This document shows, in pieces, positions 7,040 through 15,678 of a DNA stretch of 56,073 bases. This DNA comes from CAYSDH01 sp964429805 (GTDB lineage Bacteria; Bacteroidota; Bacteroidia; Flavobacteriales_D; JABDKJ01), in contig CAYSDH010000014.1 of assembly GCA_964429805.1 (NCBI GenBank), forward strand, positions 1-56,073, given 5' to 3'. Position numbers and translations under genes: made by a program. The notes beneath the pieces were generated by a model, which saw only the letters and a program-made list of their open reading frames with translations, made no database searches and was not told the DNA's origin. Every line of letters begins with the position of its first letter. Positions within the stretch are counted from its first letter, which is position 1.

Positions 7040-9553
7040 TTAGCGGATGACCGTGATACTTCCTGAAAAGCGATGTGTCTCTCCGTTGGTGTCTTGCACC
7101 TGAAGCCAATATGGATACTCTCCATTGAGCACGGCAAAACCTTGACTATCAGTAGAATTCCAAGGAGTATTCATCTCGTTTGAAGTGAAAATCTCATTTC
7201 CCCATCGGTCGTAGATGTGCCACTCAAATAGTTCTATGCATTCCCCCACTGCACGTATTTGATCATTAAGCCCATCTCCATCAGGCGTGAAGGAAGTAGG
7301 CAGGTAGAGCGTAAACGGACATTGCCCCACACTGATGAGCACAGCCGTCTGTGAGGTACAACCAAGAGGCGAAGTAACAGTCATACTCACTTGATAATCT
7401 CCCTCTTCAGAAAATGTATGCGTCACCTCATCAAGTGAAGAAAGCTCACCATCGCCAAAGGTCCAATCGACCGTTTGTCCGCCAATCGTTTCATTAATAA
7501 ACTCTACTGACAATGGTGCTTCGCCACTGAGCGGAAAGGCATCTATTTCTGCTTGAATGCCTTGTTCTTGAACTTCAAAAAAGGCGGTATCTACGCCACA
7601 ATTAGCCACCGAATAGACAAAGTAATCTCCAGGCGAGTCAAAAATGTTCTCGTCAGCTACTCCTCCATCAGACCAATAAAAAGGTCCATTTCCGTCTACT
7701 GAGATAAGGGCAGAGCTACCATTGCAAATGGCATACGCGTTAGACTCCAGTTCAACTAAAGGTAAATCATCCCATACTACCTCTACAGACTCCGAGTCAG
7801 TGCCACAATCATTGGTTACTATTAGTGTGTAAAGCCCCGCCTCGCCTGCATCAAATGACGCTGGACTGGATTGACCATTCCATGTGTAAGCCCCATCCCC
7901 ACTGCCTACCAACTGCACTGATTCTCCTGGACAAATAACTAAATCATCGCTGCTCGTTATTTCGGCTTGAGGCGCTGAACCACCTTGAATCACTTCTACT
8001 TGGTCAAAATCTACTCCGCACGAATTGCTCGCAGACACTTCATAAATTCCTGGCTCACTAACCTCAATCACAGCAGTATTCTGACTAGTAAGCCACAAGA
8101 TATTTCCGACTGCCGCGGCTGTCAATTCTACAGTCGCTCCTTCACACAATTCCACCGGACCGACTGGGTCAATAGTCACCGAAGGAAGCGCTGATATAGT
8201 TAGCTGAGCGCTATCCGTGACAACAGCGCAATCATTCTGCACGGTCGCATAATACCAGCCTTCTTCGCTTATCGGAATAGTATTTCCCATGGCTCCAGTA
8301 GACCAGGTGATGTCTCCGCCTGTGCCGCTTGCAACTATGTTTATGGTGTCACCATCACAGACCATCTGATTCATGGAACTTACCATTTCTACAGTAGGTA
8401 AGTCTTCTACAAAAATCTCAATGTCTTCTGTAACAGTACCGCAGCCATTAGTGAGACTTACCGCATAGGTGCCTGCACTTGCTACGTCAATGCTCTGAGC
8501 GACCACGCCTCCATCCCACTGAAAGGTATTTCCGGCACCTTCGGCAGTAAGCGTCACGGTCTGACCATCACATATAGTAGCACCCGGTGAGGCAGAAATG
8601 CCAGTCAAATCAGCAGTGAGGTTAAACACGGTTATTTCATCAGTTACTGGTCCTGCGCAGCCATCGGCTGTGAGCTGAATAATGAACTCGTCTGCATCAT
8701 CAGGATGCGGGAAGTAGGTCGCATTCGGATCAGCGGGATTAGAAAAAGTTCCCAATCCGCCTGACCAATTTAAATTAGAATACACCCCATTCTCGACTAT
8801 TGCAGCCAATGAAATATCTTCTCCTGGACAAATCACTGCATTCGGACCCGCATCAAAGATGGACTGTGGCACTGGCGCAGTGCAACCAAAATTTGAATAT
8901 GTAGGCACACCCGCCCACGTGAAGTTCACGGTCGCACCATCTTCAGCCACGTTCATTCCGTTTTGATCTACCAACTCGTCTTTCTGATAGGTGACCTCAT
9001 CATCGCAACCCGGCCCAAAGTCCACTTCTATAGTTCGCGCGGTGTTACCACCAGTACTGTAATTTGCAAAATGCCCGTAGTAGTTGCCCGGACACTGAAA
9101 AATGATGATCAGCGTATCTGAAAGGCCAGCAAAAGAATTAGCAGTCACACAGAAATCAGTACTTGTAATCATCAACACCGAACTTTCTGCTGGAAGCACT
9201 CCGCCAACAGGTTCTACCAAGTATCCGCAATTGATTATGCTTGCATTGAGTTCGGCAACATGATCGGCTGTGGTGGCATTTTGACAGACCCCTAAAAACG
9301 GATTGGTTCCATTTGGCCAGTCTATGTCCATGTCAGCCGTGTTGAGATCTGCGGGACCAACTTTAAAACCAAACATCTCATTCTTACCCTCACATCCACA
9401 TGCTGGTGAGGCTGCGCTCCCGCAGTTATTAGATAGCGCACAGGCGTCTACCAGAATAGATTCAATCTCAAAACAGGAAGTAGGCACTTGAGCTGATGTC
9501 TGAAGACAACAGAAAAGGACAGCGAATATGGAGATGGCGGTAAGCTGGTTCAT
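7040..9553 (-). CDS. Large secreted surface protein with T9SS type B sorting domain
   Basis: 837 residues. Signal peptide MNQLTAISIFAVLFCCLQTSA, then an N-terminal domain of about 180 residues of lamin-tail-like character rich in Cys (FEIESILVDACALSNNCG), a series of Ig-like repeats of about 80 residues each carrying ICPGE/ICDGQ and a late Cys-Gly, and one PKD domain (SGEAPLSVEFIN.. VDWTFGDGE) near residue 685. The C-terminus is a gliding-motility-associated type B sorting domain (LPTSFTPDGDGLNDQ, WHIYDRWGNEIF). The family is exported by the type IX system and held at the cell surface, typically as adhesins. A TACCTTTG element lies just upstream. Confidence 0.9.
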   Translation of the reverse strand: MNQLTAISIFAVLFCCLQTSAQVPTSCFEIESILVDACALSNNCGSAASPACGCEGKNEMFGFKVGPADLNTADMDIDWPNGTNPFLGVCQNATTADHVAELNASIINCGYLVEPVGGVLPAESSVLMITSTDFCVTANSFAGLSDTLIIIFQCPGNYYGHFANYSTGGNTARTIEVDFGPGCDDEVTYQKDELVDQNGMNVAEDGATVNFTWAGVPTYSNFGCTAPVPQSIFDAGPNAVICPGEDISLAAIVENGVYSNLNWSGGLGTFSNPADPNATYFPHPDDADEFIIQLTADGCAGPVTDEITVFNLTADLTGISASPGATICDGQTVTLTAEGAGNTFQWDGGVVAQSIDVASAGTYAVSLTNGCGTVTEDIEIFVEDLPTVEMVSSMNQMVCDGDTINIVASGTGGDITWSTGAMGNTIPISEEGWYYATVQNDCAVVTDSAQLTISALPSVTIDPVGPVELCEGATVELTAAAVGNILWLTSQNTAVIEVSEPGIYEVSASNSCGVDFDQVEVIQGGSAPQAEITSSDDLVICPGESVQLVGSGDGAYTWNGQSSPASFDAGEAGLYTLIVTNDCGTDSESVEVVWDDLPLVELESNAYAICNGSSALISVDGNGPFYWSDGGVADENIFDSPGDYFVYSVANCGVDTAFFEVQEQGIQAEIDAFPLSGEAPLSVEFINETIGGQTVDWTFGDGELSSLDEVTHTFSEEGDYQVSMTVTSPLGCTSQTAVLISVGQCPFTLYLPTSFTPDGDGLNDQIRAVGECIELFEWHIYDRWGNEIFTSNEMNTPWNSTDSQGFAVLNGEYPYWLQVQDTNGETHRFSGSITVIR

Positions 9554-9568
9554 ACTGCTTTACTGGTG

Positions 9569-9576
9569 CAAAGGTA
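9569..9576 (-). promoter_or_regulatory. -7 promoter element (TACCTTTG)
   Basis: Exact TAnnTTTG match read on the minus strand, 15 nt before the start codon of the T9SS surface-protein gene. I see no convincing -33 TTG at the usual distance. Confidence 0.55.
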
Positions 9577-9794
9577 GTTATCAGAAGCATGCCATATGTT
9601 TTCTAAATGCTAAGAGTAGGATTCCTAATTACGGGAGATATCAACAAGGAATTTGGCTGGGATGGGCTCGCTAATGGCGTTTGTGCCTTGGGGTTTTTTC
9701 ATCTATTAGATAAAGAGCTTTTGTTTTGACCCGGGATTGACTCCTCCGCTGCGCTGCGGAGTCATCCCTAGAGGGAGGCCGTCAGATGGCCATG

Positions 9795-9825
9795 AACCCT
9801 AGCGCATTCGCGCTTTGGTTTTTTT
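9795..9825 (+). terminator. Terminator-like hairpin inside the repeat
   Basis: A stem AACC..AGCGC / GCGCT..GGTT with an ATTC loop, followed by a run of seven T. It has the form of a rho-independent terminator on the plus strand, but no plus-strand gene lies directly upstream, so it may simply be part of the repeat. A second copy starts at 10030 with its left arm partly hidden in the gap. Confidence 0.4.
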
Positions 9826-9929
9826 CATGCCACACTATTGCTCGATCTTTGATTGAAATGCGGGGATCTGCTTAACCCGGGATTGACTCCTCCGCTGCGC
9901 TGCGGAGTCATCCCTAGAGGGAGGCCGTC

Positions 9930-10029
9930 NNNNNNNNNNNNNNNNNNNNNNNNNNNNNNNNNNNNNNNNNNNNNNNNNNNNNNNNNNNNNNNNNNNNNNN
10001 NNNNNNNNNNNNNNNNNNNNNNNNNNNNN
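9930..10029. other. Assembly gap (100 N)
   Basis: One hundred undetermined bases inside a direct repeat, almost certainly a placeholder where the assembler could not resolve the repeat. Confidence 0.97.
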
Positions 10030-10050
10030 CTAGCGCATTCGCGCTTTGGT

Positions 10051-10107
10051 TTTTTTCATGCCACACTATTGCTCGATCTTTGATCGGCATAGTGTGGCAT
10101 GAAAAAA
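10051..10107. repeat. Perfect 19-bp inverted repeat
   Basis: TTTTTTCATGCCACACTAT at 10051-10069 is exactly complementary to 10089-10107, with a 19-nt loop. The left arm is also present in the first repeat copy (9820-9838). The right arm supplies the T run for the tRNA-Ser terminator on the other strand. Confidence 0.85.
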
Positions 10108-10128
10108 CCCTGGATCTGTGATCCAGGG
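10102..10128 (-). terminator. Rho-independent terminator of tRNA-Ser
   Basis: Read on the minus strand: CCCTGGATC, loop ACA, GATCCAGGG, then six T. A 9-bp perfect stem plus T run about 15 nt beyond the 3' end of tRNA-Ser. Confidence 0.85.
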
Positions 10129-10142
10129 TTCATTCCATTCTG

Positions 10143-10229
10143 CGGTGAGAGGGGGATTCGAACCCCCGGAACCGTTTCCAGTTCACATGTTTAGCAAACA
10201 TGCGGTTTAAGCCACTCACCCACCTCACC
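10143..10229 (-). tRNA. tRNA-Ser (anticodon GCU)
   Basis: An 87-nt type II tRNA. Acceptor stem GGTGAGG pairs with TCTCACC (one G-U), discriminator G. The D-arm is GGGTGAGTGGC-like, the anticodon arm is CATGT-TTGCTAA-ACATG giving anticodon GCU, there is a long variable arm as expected for serine, and the T-arm is GGGGG-TTCGAAT-CCCCC. CCA is not encoded. It reads AGC/AGU codons and is followed by a strong terminator. Confidence 0.95.
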
Positions 10230-10304
10230 GAGTATTGTGCTTAAATAAGAGCGCAAATATAAAAAGGTCCTAGCCATATCAAAGTAGCAATGCACCTTAA
10301 ATAT

Positions 10305-10312
10305 TACATTTG
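10305..10312 (+). promoter_or_regulatory. -7 promoter element (TACATTTG)
   Basis: Exact TAnnTTTG match 21 nt before the thiolase ATG at 10334. A clear -33 element was not found. Confidence 0.5.
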
Positions 10313-10333
10313 CTTCACAAAAAATTATCCTAC

Positions 10334-11509
10334 ATGAAAGAAGTATACATCATTTCAGCAGTTAGAACTCCAATGGGCAGTTTTATGGGGGCTCTCGCGT
10401 CAGTGCCAGCGCCAAAACTTGGTTCAGTCGCCATCAAAGGAGCACTTGATAAGGCTGGTGTCAAAGCAGATGATGTGCAGGAAGTATTTATGGGCAACGT
10501 CATGTCCGCAGGAATGGGACAAGCGCCCGCCCGCCAGGCAGCCATGTTTGCTGATATACCTAATGATGTGCCTTGTACCACTGTCAATAAAGTTTGTGCT
10601 TCTGGCATGAAAGCCCTTTCTCTAGCGGCCCAAAGCATCAGATGTGGCGATAATGATGTAGTTGTTGCTGGGGGTATGGAGAACATGTCTTCTGTACCGC
10701 ACTACATAAGCGGCCGAAAGGGTCAAAAACTCGGTGACATCAAAATGGTTGACGGTATGGTCAAAGACGGACTTACTGATGTCTACAACCAAGTCCATAT
10801 GGGCGTGTGTGCCGATAAGTGTGCCAGCGAAAACAACATTTCTAGAGAAGACCAAGATGCATTTGCCATTGAGTCTTACAATAGAGCGGCTAAAGCATGG
10901 AAGGACGGAAAGTTTGCCGATGAGATAGTTCCAGTAGAAGTTCCTCAGCGAAGAGGTGAGCCAATAGTAGTGTCAGAAGATGAAGAATACAAAGCTGTTA
11001 AGATGGAGAAGATACCTGCCTTGCGTGCAGTGTTTACTCCAGAAGGAACTGTGACTGCTGCTAATGCCTCTACCCTCAATGATGGAGCTTCTGCGCTTGT
11101 ATTAATGAGCAAAGAAAAAGCGGTAGCACTCGGACTAAAGCCTATTGCCAAGATTTTGGGCGCTGGAGATGCCGCACATGAGCCAGAATGGTTTACCACT
11201 GCCCCATCTAAGGCTGTGCCTGTGGCCTTGAAAAGAGCAGGGCTTGAGTCTTCTCAAATTGATTTTTGGGAATTAAACGAAGCGTTCTCAGTAGTGGGAA
11301 TCGTAAACACCCAAAAACTGGGGCTCGATCCAGCCAAGGTCGATGTCAATGGAGGAGCCGTTGCTCTCGGTCACCCGCTCGGAAGCAGTGGATCGCGTAT
11401 TATAGTTACTCTCATCAATGTACTAAAGCAGAATGGTGGTAAGTATGGTGCAGCTGGAATCTGCAATGGAGGTGGTGGAGCATCTGCAATGGTAATCGAA
11501 AACTGCTAG
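10334..11509 (+). CDS. Acetyl-CoA C-acyltransferase (thiolase)
   Basis: 391 residues, the usual thiolase length. Catalyses reversible condensation or thiolysis of acyl-CoA (acetoacetyl-CoA or 3-ketoacyl-CoA). The nucleophile Cys88 lies in VNKVCASGMKA, the catalytic His in GGAVALGHPLGSSG, and the second Cys in GICNGGGGASAM. The N-terminus VYIISAVRTPMGSF is canonical. An in-frame TTG at 10310 lies inside the promoter element, so the ATG at 10334 is chosen. It stands alone between tRNA-Ser and a secreted-protein gene. Biosynthetic (AtoB) and degradative (FadA) roles cannot be separated from sequence alone. Confidence 0.92.
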   Translation: MKEVYIISAVRTPMGSFMGALASVPAPKLGSVAIKGALDKAGVKADDVQEVFMGNVMSAGMGQAPARQAAMFADIPNDVPCTTVNKVCASGMKALSLAAQSIRCGDNDVVVAGGMENMSSVPHYISGRKGQKLGDIKMVDGMVKDGLTDVYNQVHMGVCADKCASENNISREDQDAFAIESYNRAAKAWKDGKFADEIVPVEVPQRRGEPIVVSEDEEYKAVKMEKIPALRAVFTPEGTVTAANASTLNDGASALVLMSKEKAVALGLKPIAKILGAGDAAHEPEWFTTAPSKAVPVALKRAGLESSQIDFWELNEAFSVVGIVNTQKLGLDPAKVDVNGGAVALGHPLGSSGSRIIVTLINVLKQNGGKYGAAGICNGGGGASAMVIENC

Positions 11510-11579
11510 CGCTCATTCTCTCGAGGCTGGTTTCAGTTACTGTTCTATTTGAGGCCCAGTGCTGAGAGTTCTGTTTTCT

Positions 11580-11587
11580 TATCTTCG
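11580..11587 (+). promoter_or_regulatory. Possible -7 element (TATCTTCG)
   Basis: One mismatch to TAnnTTTG, 4 nt before the ATG at 11592. It supports that start over the upstream in-frame GTG and implies almost no leader. Confidence 0.35.
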
Positions 11588-11591
11588 GCTT

Positions 11592-12686
11592 ATGTTGTCT
11601 TTGAAGTCTTCCGTACTCCTTTCTTTATTCTTGTGCGCGCTAAATGTTTACGGACAAGACACGATGAGGACTTATACTTTCGGGCATAGCCTTATTCACC
11701 ATGAGTTTCAAATCAACGAGACTCCTAGTCAAGAAACATCTGTACCCCATTGGTTGCATTTCTTGACTCAAGAGGCAGGAAACCAGTATCAAATTGCTGG
11801 TCAATATGGATTCTTGCCGCAGCATGCCAACTTACCGCCATTTGCTCAATGGGGATTCGACTTTGTAGCCCCCGCTTGGGATTCTGACTATGAGACTTTT
11901 AGCTCTGTAGATTTTGACAACATCTTGATTACGCCAGGTAACTTCATACAATATCAAGGCCCTGAAGTAGCGTACTATGGTGATATCAACTCTCCATTAG
12001 ATTACACCGCGCAGATTTTCAATTGGGTCTTGATTGAAGAGCCGGGCATTGAGATTTTTATCTATGAAAACTGGCCTGACATGGGTAGCTTTCTAGGCAG
12101 TGGTTTCCCTCCAAGCAGCGCAGAATGGTCTGAGTACAACAATTATCTGCAAGGTGACTTTCATACGTGGTTCTTAAACTATCATGACTCATTGCAAACC
12201 AGCTTCCCAAACGATTGCATCAATATGATTCCTGTGGGGCCAGTCATTTCTGACTTGTTGGGTCAATCTCCTCTCAACACCATCCCAGTTGACACGCTGT
12301 ATGAAGATGACGCACCGCATGGTCGTCCGACCATCTATTTCTTGGCGGCTATGGTCACCTACATGGCCATTTATGACCAAGAGCCCCCTCCTACTTATCA
12401 AGTTCCTCCTATCATAAGTCAAGTGGTTGCAGACAACTATAGCCTCATTTCGACTTTGATGTGGCAAAGCCTGGAGTCCTACAATAATGAAGACTTACTG
12501 TGCAATACGACTTGCTCTGGAGATATCAATGAAGATGGTACTGTAAATGTGGAGGACTTCCTGTTACTCAATTCCGCCTTTGGGTCGAGCTGCATGTCGT
12601 GTGACGAAGACATTGATGGCAACGGAGCAGTCAACATTGATGATTTTCTTTTACTCAACTCTTCATTCGGTAGCACCTGCCAGTGA
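11592..12686 (+). CDS. Secreted SGNH-hydrolase-like protein with dockerin-like tail
   Basis: 364 residues. Signal peptide SSVLLSLFLCALNVYG, then TYTFGHSLIHHEF, where GHS takes the place of the block I GDS of SGNH esterases, and later YEDDAPHGRPT, which fits the DxxH catalytic block. The fold is therefore probably an SGNH hydrolase acting outside the cell, substrate unknown. The last 55 residues are two calcium-loop repeats (DINEDGTVNVEDF.. and DIDGNGAVNIDDF..) joined by a Cys-x2-Cys linker, nearly the same module that ends the glucose dehydrogenase-like protein at 2489-4020. It ends 2 nt from the convergent OmpA gene. Confidence 0.75.
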   Translation: MLSLKSSVLLSLFLCALNVYGQDTMRTYTFGHSLIHHEFQINETPSQETSVPHWLHFLTQEAGNQYQIAGQYGFLPQHANLPPFAQWGFDFVAPAWDSDYETFSSVDFDNILITPGNFIQYQGPEVAYYGDINSPLDYTAQIFNWVLIEEPGIEIFIYENWPDMGSFLGSGFPPSSAEWSEYNNYLQGDFHTWFLNYHDSLQTSFPNDCINMIPVGPVISDLLGQSPLNTIPVDTLYEDDAPHGRPTIYFLAAMVTYMAIYDQEPPPTYQVPPIISQVVADNYSLISTLMWQSLESYNNEDLLCNTTCSGDINEDGTVNVEDFLLLNSAFGSSCMSCDEDIDGNGAVNIDDFLLLNSSFGSTCQ

Positions 12687-12688
12687 GC

Positions 12689-14632
12689 TCATTCTACTGA
12701 GAGCACTCGAAATTCTGTCCGTCTATTTTGAGCTCGCCCTTCTTCTGTGTCATTTGATGAAATAGGCGCACTACTTCCGTATCCCTTTGCAATGATTCGC
12801 TCAGCAGGAACCCCTTTTTCAGTTAGAAACGCAGCAACGGCTTTGGCTCGATTTTGACTCAGCGTCATATTGAGCGCCTCTCCCCCACGGTCGTCCGTGT
12901 GCCCGCTTACTTCAATCTTTAACTTGTAGTTGCGCTGAAGGAATGTAAACAGCTCATCAAGCTCTGACTTTGACTCGTCTTTGAGTACATAGCTATCTGT
13001 GTCAAAAAACACATTTCTAAGCACCACTGACTCACCCGCTTTGATGGGCGACAACTTTACTTCCATCTCAAAAGGCTCTTTCTCAGTGCCTTCTTTCATG
13101 GCAAAATTTTCTGAGTGAAAGAGGTAATTCTTTCGACTCACATTCAGCGCATAGTCTTTGCCTTCGGGCAGAGAAACTAAAAACTTACCATCCACCTGAT
13201 TAGAATATGACTCGATGACGAGCTCTCCTGTCTCAAGGTCTATTAACTCAAATCGGCTGCCAAGTGGCTTTCCTGTCTCTTTGTCTGTCACGGTGCCTTG
13301 CATGTAGTTTACGCGCACCGGTCTAAACTCTGCCGGTAGCTCAAACTGATAGAGGTCAAGCGCTCCGTAACCACCCTCGCGGTCTGAGGCAAACAGCGCC
13401 ATACGACCATCAGCTGTGACCGTGATACTGTTCTCATCTTTGTGGGTGTTGATGGGGTAACCAAGATTAATCGGTTTGCCCCAATTCCCTTCTTTATCCT
13501 TACGACTCAAGAAAATGTCTTCACCGCCCATGCCCGGGTGGCCATCAGAGGTGAAGTAGAGTGACTGACCATCAGGATGTATCAACACCGAAGACTCGTC
13601 TTGCGGAGTGTTAATCAGCTCACCCAGTCTCACGGCTTTTGTCCACCCGCCTGACGCATCAATTTGCGACATCCAGATGTCTTGATTTTTGACCTGGTGG
13701 CCTTTTTTTAGTCCGCGTATAAAGTAAAGTGTCTTTCCATCACTTGAGAATGAGGGCTGAGTTTCCCAATGAGATGAATTAATAGATGGCCCCATGTTTT
13801 TAGCCTTGCCCCAACGATTACCTTCTCGCCAAGCATAAAACAAATCGCAACTTCCTAATCCTCTTTTCCCTTCACCATATGAACCAGTCATGTCTGCGCA
13901 TGCGGTGTAAATCAAGAGCTGCCCATCAGGCGAGAGCGAGGGTGCTCCTTCATTCATGGCCGGATTATTAATCTCTCTAACGGGTTCGGCCTTTGACCAG
14001 TTCTCGTCTTTGTGAGTCACGTAAAAATCTTCTTGTTCTTTGCGCTGGCCTTCAATGGCCATTCTGCGTGTAAACAATAGCGTCTTATCATCAGTAGTGA
14101 GTGATGGAAAGTACTCTGGCCAAGCCGAATTCACTTCCGCCCCCATGTTTTGCGGATCAAATGGCACCGGATTTTTTATCGCATCGATGGCAAAATCACA
14201 GTTTCTGAGGTCTTGTTCGCAGCGCTCTATAATGTTAGGATTGGTGCGCGAATAGGTCAGAAATTTTTCAAAAGCGACCTTGGCCGTGCTATAGTCTCCT
14301 TTTCCCATTTTGAGTTGACCGTAGAAAAAATGAGCATTTGGATAGTAGTCAGGATTAATGGTCAAGGCCTTAATCACTGACTTTTCAGCCAGCTCATAAT
14401 CTTTCATATTCATGCCCACCTCAAACAGAAGTAAGTGGGCTTCTACAAATTCGTTTTCCTGCTCAAGTGTTCGAAGGAGATCAGTCTTGGCCTGCTCCCA
14501 ATTTTGAACATCATAAGCTGCTATAGCTGATTCATAATACTTGATGGCCTTCTTGTTTTCTACAGTGTAGTCTGACTGCGCGAATACAGAAGCGCTCAAT
14601 AAAAAAAGAAATGCGGTAATTAAGTGTCTCAT
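12689..14632 (-). CDS. OmpA family protein with TPR and PD40 repeats
   Basis: 647 residues, start at 14632 giving signal peptide MRHLITAFLFLLSASVFA. Order of parts: TPR helices (about 20-140), a PD40/WD40-like beta-propeller (about 165-420) with repeated ASDREGGYG and FTSDGHPGMGGEDIF blades, a carboxypeptidase-regulatory-like beta domain (about 435-520), and an OmpA C-terminal domain (from about 540) with VRNVFFD-like and SGHTDDRGG.. LSQNRAKAV peptidoglycan-binding motifs. Anchors to peptidoglycan from the outer membrane. Proteins with this architecture include PorE of the type IX secretion system, but membership there is only a possibility. Confidence 0.9.
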   Translation of the reverse strand: MRHLITAFLFLLSASVFAQSDYTVENKKAIKYYESAIAAYDVQNWEQAKTDLLRTLEQENEFVEAHLLLFEVGMNMKDYELAEKSVIKALTINPDYYPNAHFFYGQLKMGKGDYSTAKVAFEKFLTYSRTNPNIIERCEQDLRNCDFAIDAIKNPVPFDPQNMGAEVNSAWPEYFPSLTTDDKTLLFTRRMAIEGQRKEQEDFYVTHKDENWSKAEPVREINNPAMNEGAPSLSPDGQLLIYTACADMTGSYGEGKRGLGSCDLFYAWREGNRWGKAKNMGPSINSSHWETQPSFSSDGKTLYFIRGLKKGHQVKNQDIWMSQIDASGGWTKAVRLGELINTPQDESSVLIHPDGQSLYFTSDGHPGMGGEDIFLSRKDKEGNWGKPINLGYPINTHKDENSITVTADGRMALFASDREGGYGALDLYQFELPAEFRPVRVNYMQGTVTDKETGKPLGSRFELIDLETGELVIESYSNQVDGKFLVSLPEGKDYALNVSRKNYLFHSENFAMKEGTEKEPFEMEVKLSPIKAGESVVLRNVFFDTDSYVLKDESKSELDELFTFLQRNYKLKIEVSGHTDDRGGEALNMTLSQNRAKAVAAFLTEKGVPAERIIAKGYGSSAPISSNDTEEGRAQNRRTEFRVLSVE

Positions 14633-14655
14633 AATGCGTGTTAAGCACCACAAGT

Positions 14656-15300
14656 CTAAGGAATATTCAAGTACTTATGAGTCTGTATAGAAATCCTCCA
14701 CTGTGGATTCTCCTTAACGTAATCTACAATGAGCGGAGCCATCTGATTGACTCTACCCCACTCGGGTTGCAGATACAGCTTACAGTCTGGGCCTACTTTT
14801 TTTGCATGCTCTTCGGCAAACTGAAAATCACTTTTGTGATAGACGATTACTTTTAACTCATCGGCCTTTTCATGAATATCATCAGTCGTGGGCTTGAATT
14901 TCTTAGGAGATAAGCAAATCCAGTGCCAATCTCCTGTAAGTGGATGTACGCCAGACGTTTCGATGTGAGTTCTCAAGCCAGAATTTCTCAAACGTGAGGT
15001 GATCTCGCTCAGATTCCACATGGCGGGTTCGCCTCCTGTAATCACTACAATCTCTGAGTTTGACGCCTTTGCTTTAGTAACGAGGTCATCTACCTGTTTA
15101 AATTGCTCAGCCTTTAAGCCCCAGCTCTCTTTCACATCACACCAGACACAGCCTACATCGCAGCCTGCCGTGCGAATAAAAAAAGCGCTTGCTCCTTGCC
15201 AAAAACCCTCTCCTTGAAGCGTCAAAAATGACTCCATGATGGGTAGCGTCTCCGTTGTTTGAAGACTTGGCTTTATGCTAAGTTCGGCACTGCTTTTCAT
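14656..15300 (-). CDS. queE: 7-carboxy-7-deazaguanine synthase QueE
   Basis: 214 residues. A radical-SAM enzyme that contracts 6-carboxy-tetrahydropterin to 7-carboxy-7-deazaguanine in preQ0/queuosine synthesis. Key features: ESFLTLQGEGFWQG, the cluster motif GCDVGCVWCD (C-x3-C-x2-C), ITGGEPAMW, and ETSGVHPLTGDWHWICLSPK. Length fits the family (200-230). A TACCTTTG element lies 7 nt upstream of the ATG. It is divergent from the DUF6787-like gene and immediately upstream of the OmpA gene, with 23 nt between them. Confidence 0.95.
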   Translation of the reverse strand: MKSSAELSIKPSLQTTETLPIMESFLTLQGEGFWQGASAFFIRTAGCDVGCVWCDVKESWGLKAEQFKQVDDLVTKAKASNSEIVVITGGEPAMWNLSEITSRLRNSGLRTHIETSGVHPLTGDWHWICLSPKKFKPTTDDIHEKADELKVIVYHKSDFQFAEEHAKKVGPDCKLYLQPEWGRVNQMAPLIVDYVKENPQWRISIQTHKYLNIP

Positions 15301-15307
15301 GCGAGCG

Positions 15308-15335
15308 CAAAGGTAGGTAATAATGAGGCATCAAA
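15308..15335 (-). promoter_or_regulatory. queE promoter (TTTG .. TACCTTTG)
   Basis: Read on the minus strand: TTTG at 15335-15332, a 16-nt spacer, TACCTTTG at 15315-15308, then 7 nt to the ATG. Spacing is 1 nt below the reported 17-23 range for Bacteroidota, but both elements are exact. Confidence 0.6.
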
Positions 15336-15360
15336 GGGACTCTAGGCAATGTGCTTTGAT

Positions 15361-15368
15361 TAACTTTG
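15361..15368 (+). promoter_or_regulatory. -7 promoter element (TAACTTTG)
   Basis: Exact TAnnTTTG match, 19 nt before the ATG of the small membrane protein at 15388. It is divergent from the queE promoter. Confidence 0.5.
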
Positions 15369-15387
15369 TAAGTCAGAACGTGTCGCA

Positions 15388-15678
15388 ATGCTGAAACGAC
15401 TTCAAGAAAAGTGGGGTGTCACACCCTTACAATTAGTGCTCATCTTGTGCACCTTTGCCATCGGAGGCTCTCTTTCTGGATATGGTCCGCGCACTATTTT
15501 GCCGATGCTGAGCATAGAAAAAGGTGTACTCTACTGGATTTTATACTTCATAATAGTAACCTTACTGTGGCCTATTTGTGTGCTCTTGGTAAGCATACCG
15601 CTCGGGCAGTTTAAGTTCTTTAAGGGCTACTTGAGGAAGATGGGCAAGCGGTTTGGGATAGTGAAGGGGGATTCTTGA
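15388..15678 (+). CDS. DUF6787-like small membrane protein
   Basis: 96 residues with two membrane segments (LQLVLILCTFAIGGSLSGY and YWILYFIIVTLLWPICVLLV) and a basic cytoplasmic C-terminus (KFFKGYLRKMGKRFG). The pattern, including LQEKWGV at the start and SIPLGQF after the second helix, fits the Bacteroidota family I know as DUF6787. Function unknown. It is divergent from queE, an arrangement that may be incidental. Confidence 0.7.
   Translation: MLKRLQEKWGVTPLQLVLILCTFAIGGSLSGYGPRTILPMLSIEKGVLYWILYFIIVTLLWPICVLLVSIPLGQFKFFKGYLRKMGKRFGIVKGDS

Larger units (their letters stand above)
9730..10084. repeat. Direct repeat block, unit about 146 bp, interrupted by an assembly gap
   Basis: A segment starting CCCGGGATTGACTCCTCCGC occurs at 9730-9783 and again, identical over its whole length, at 9876-9929. 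The following segment starting CTAGCGCATTCGCGC occurs at 9799-9853 and again at 10030-10084 after the N run. The period is 146 bp. In the first copy only 15 bases separate the two segments, so the missing sequence may be as short as 15 bases or that plus further whole units. The rest of 9577-9729 is AT-rich intergenic DNA in which I see no gene. Confidence 0.85.

Noticed and set aside
9853..10083. Frame reading across the 100-N gap
   Set aside because: Built from repeat sequence and undetermined bases.
9730..10084. Possible CRISPR array
   Set aside because: Only two long copies with a 146-bp period and no short regular repeat-spacer pattern; no cas genes nearby.
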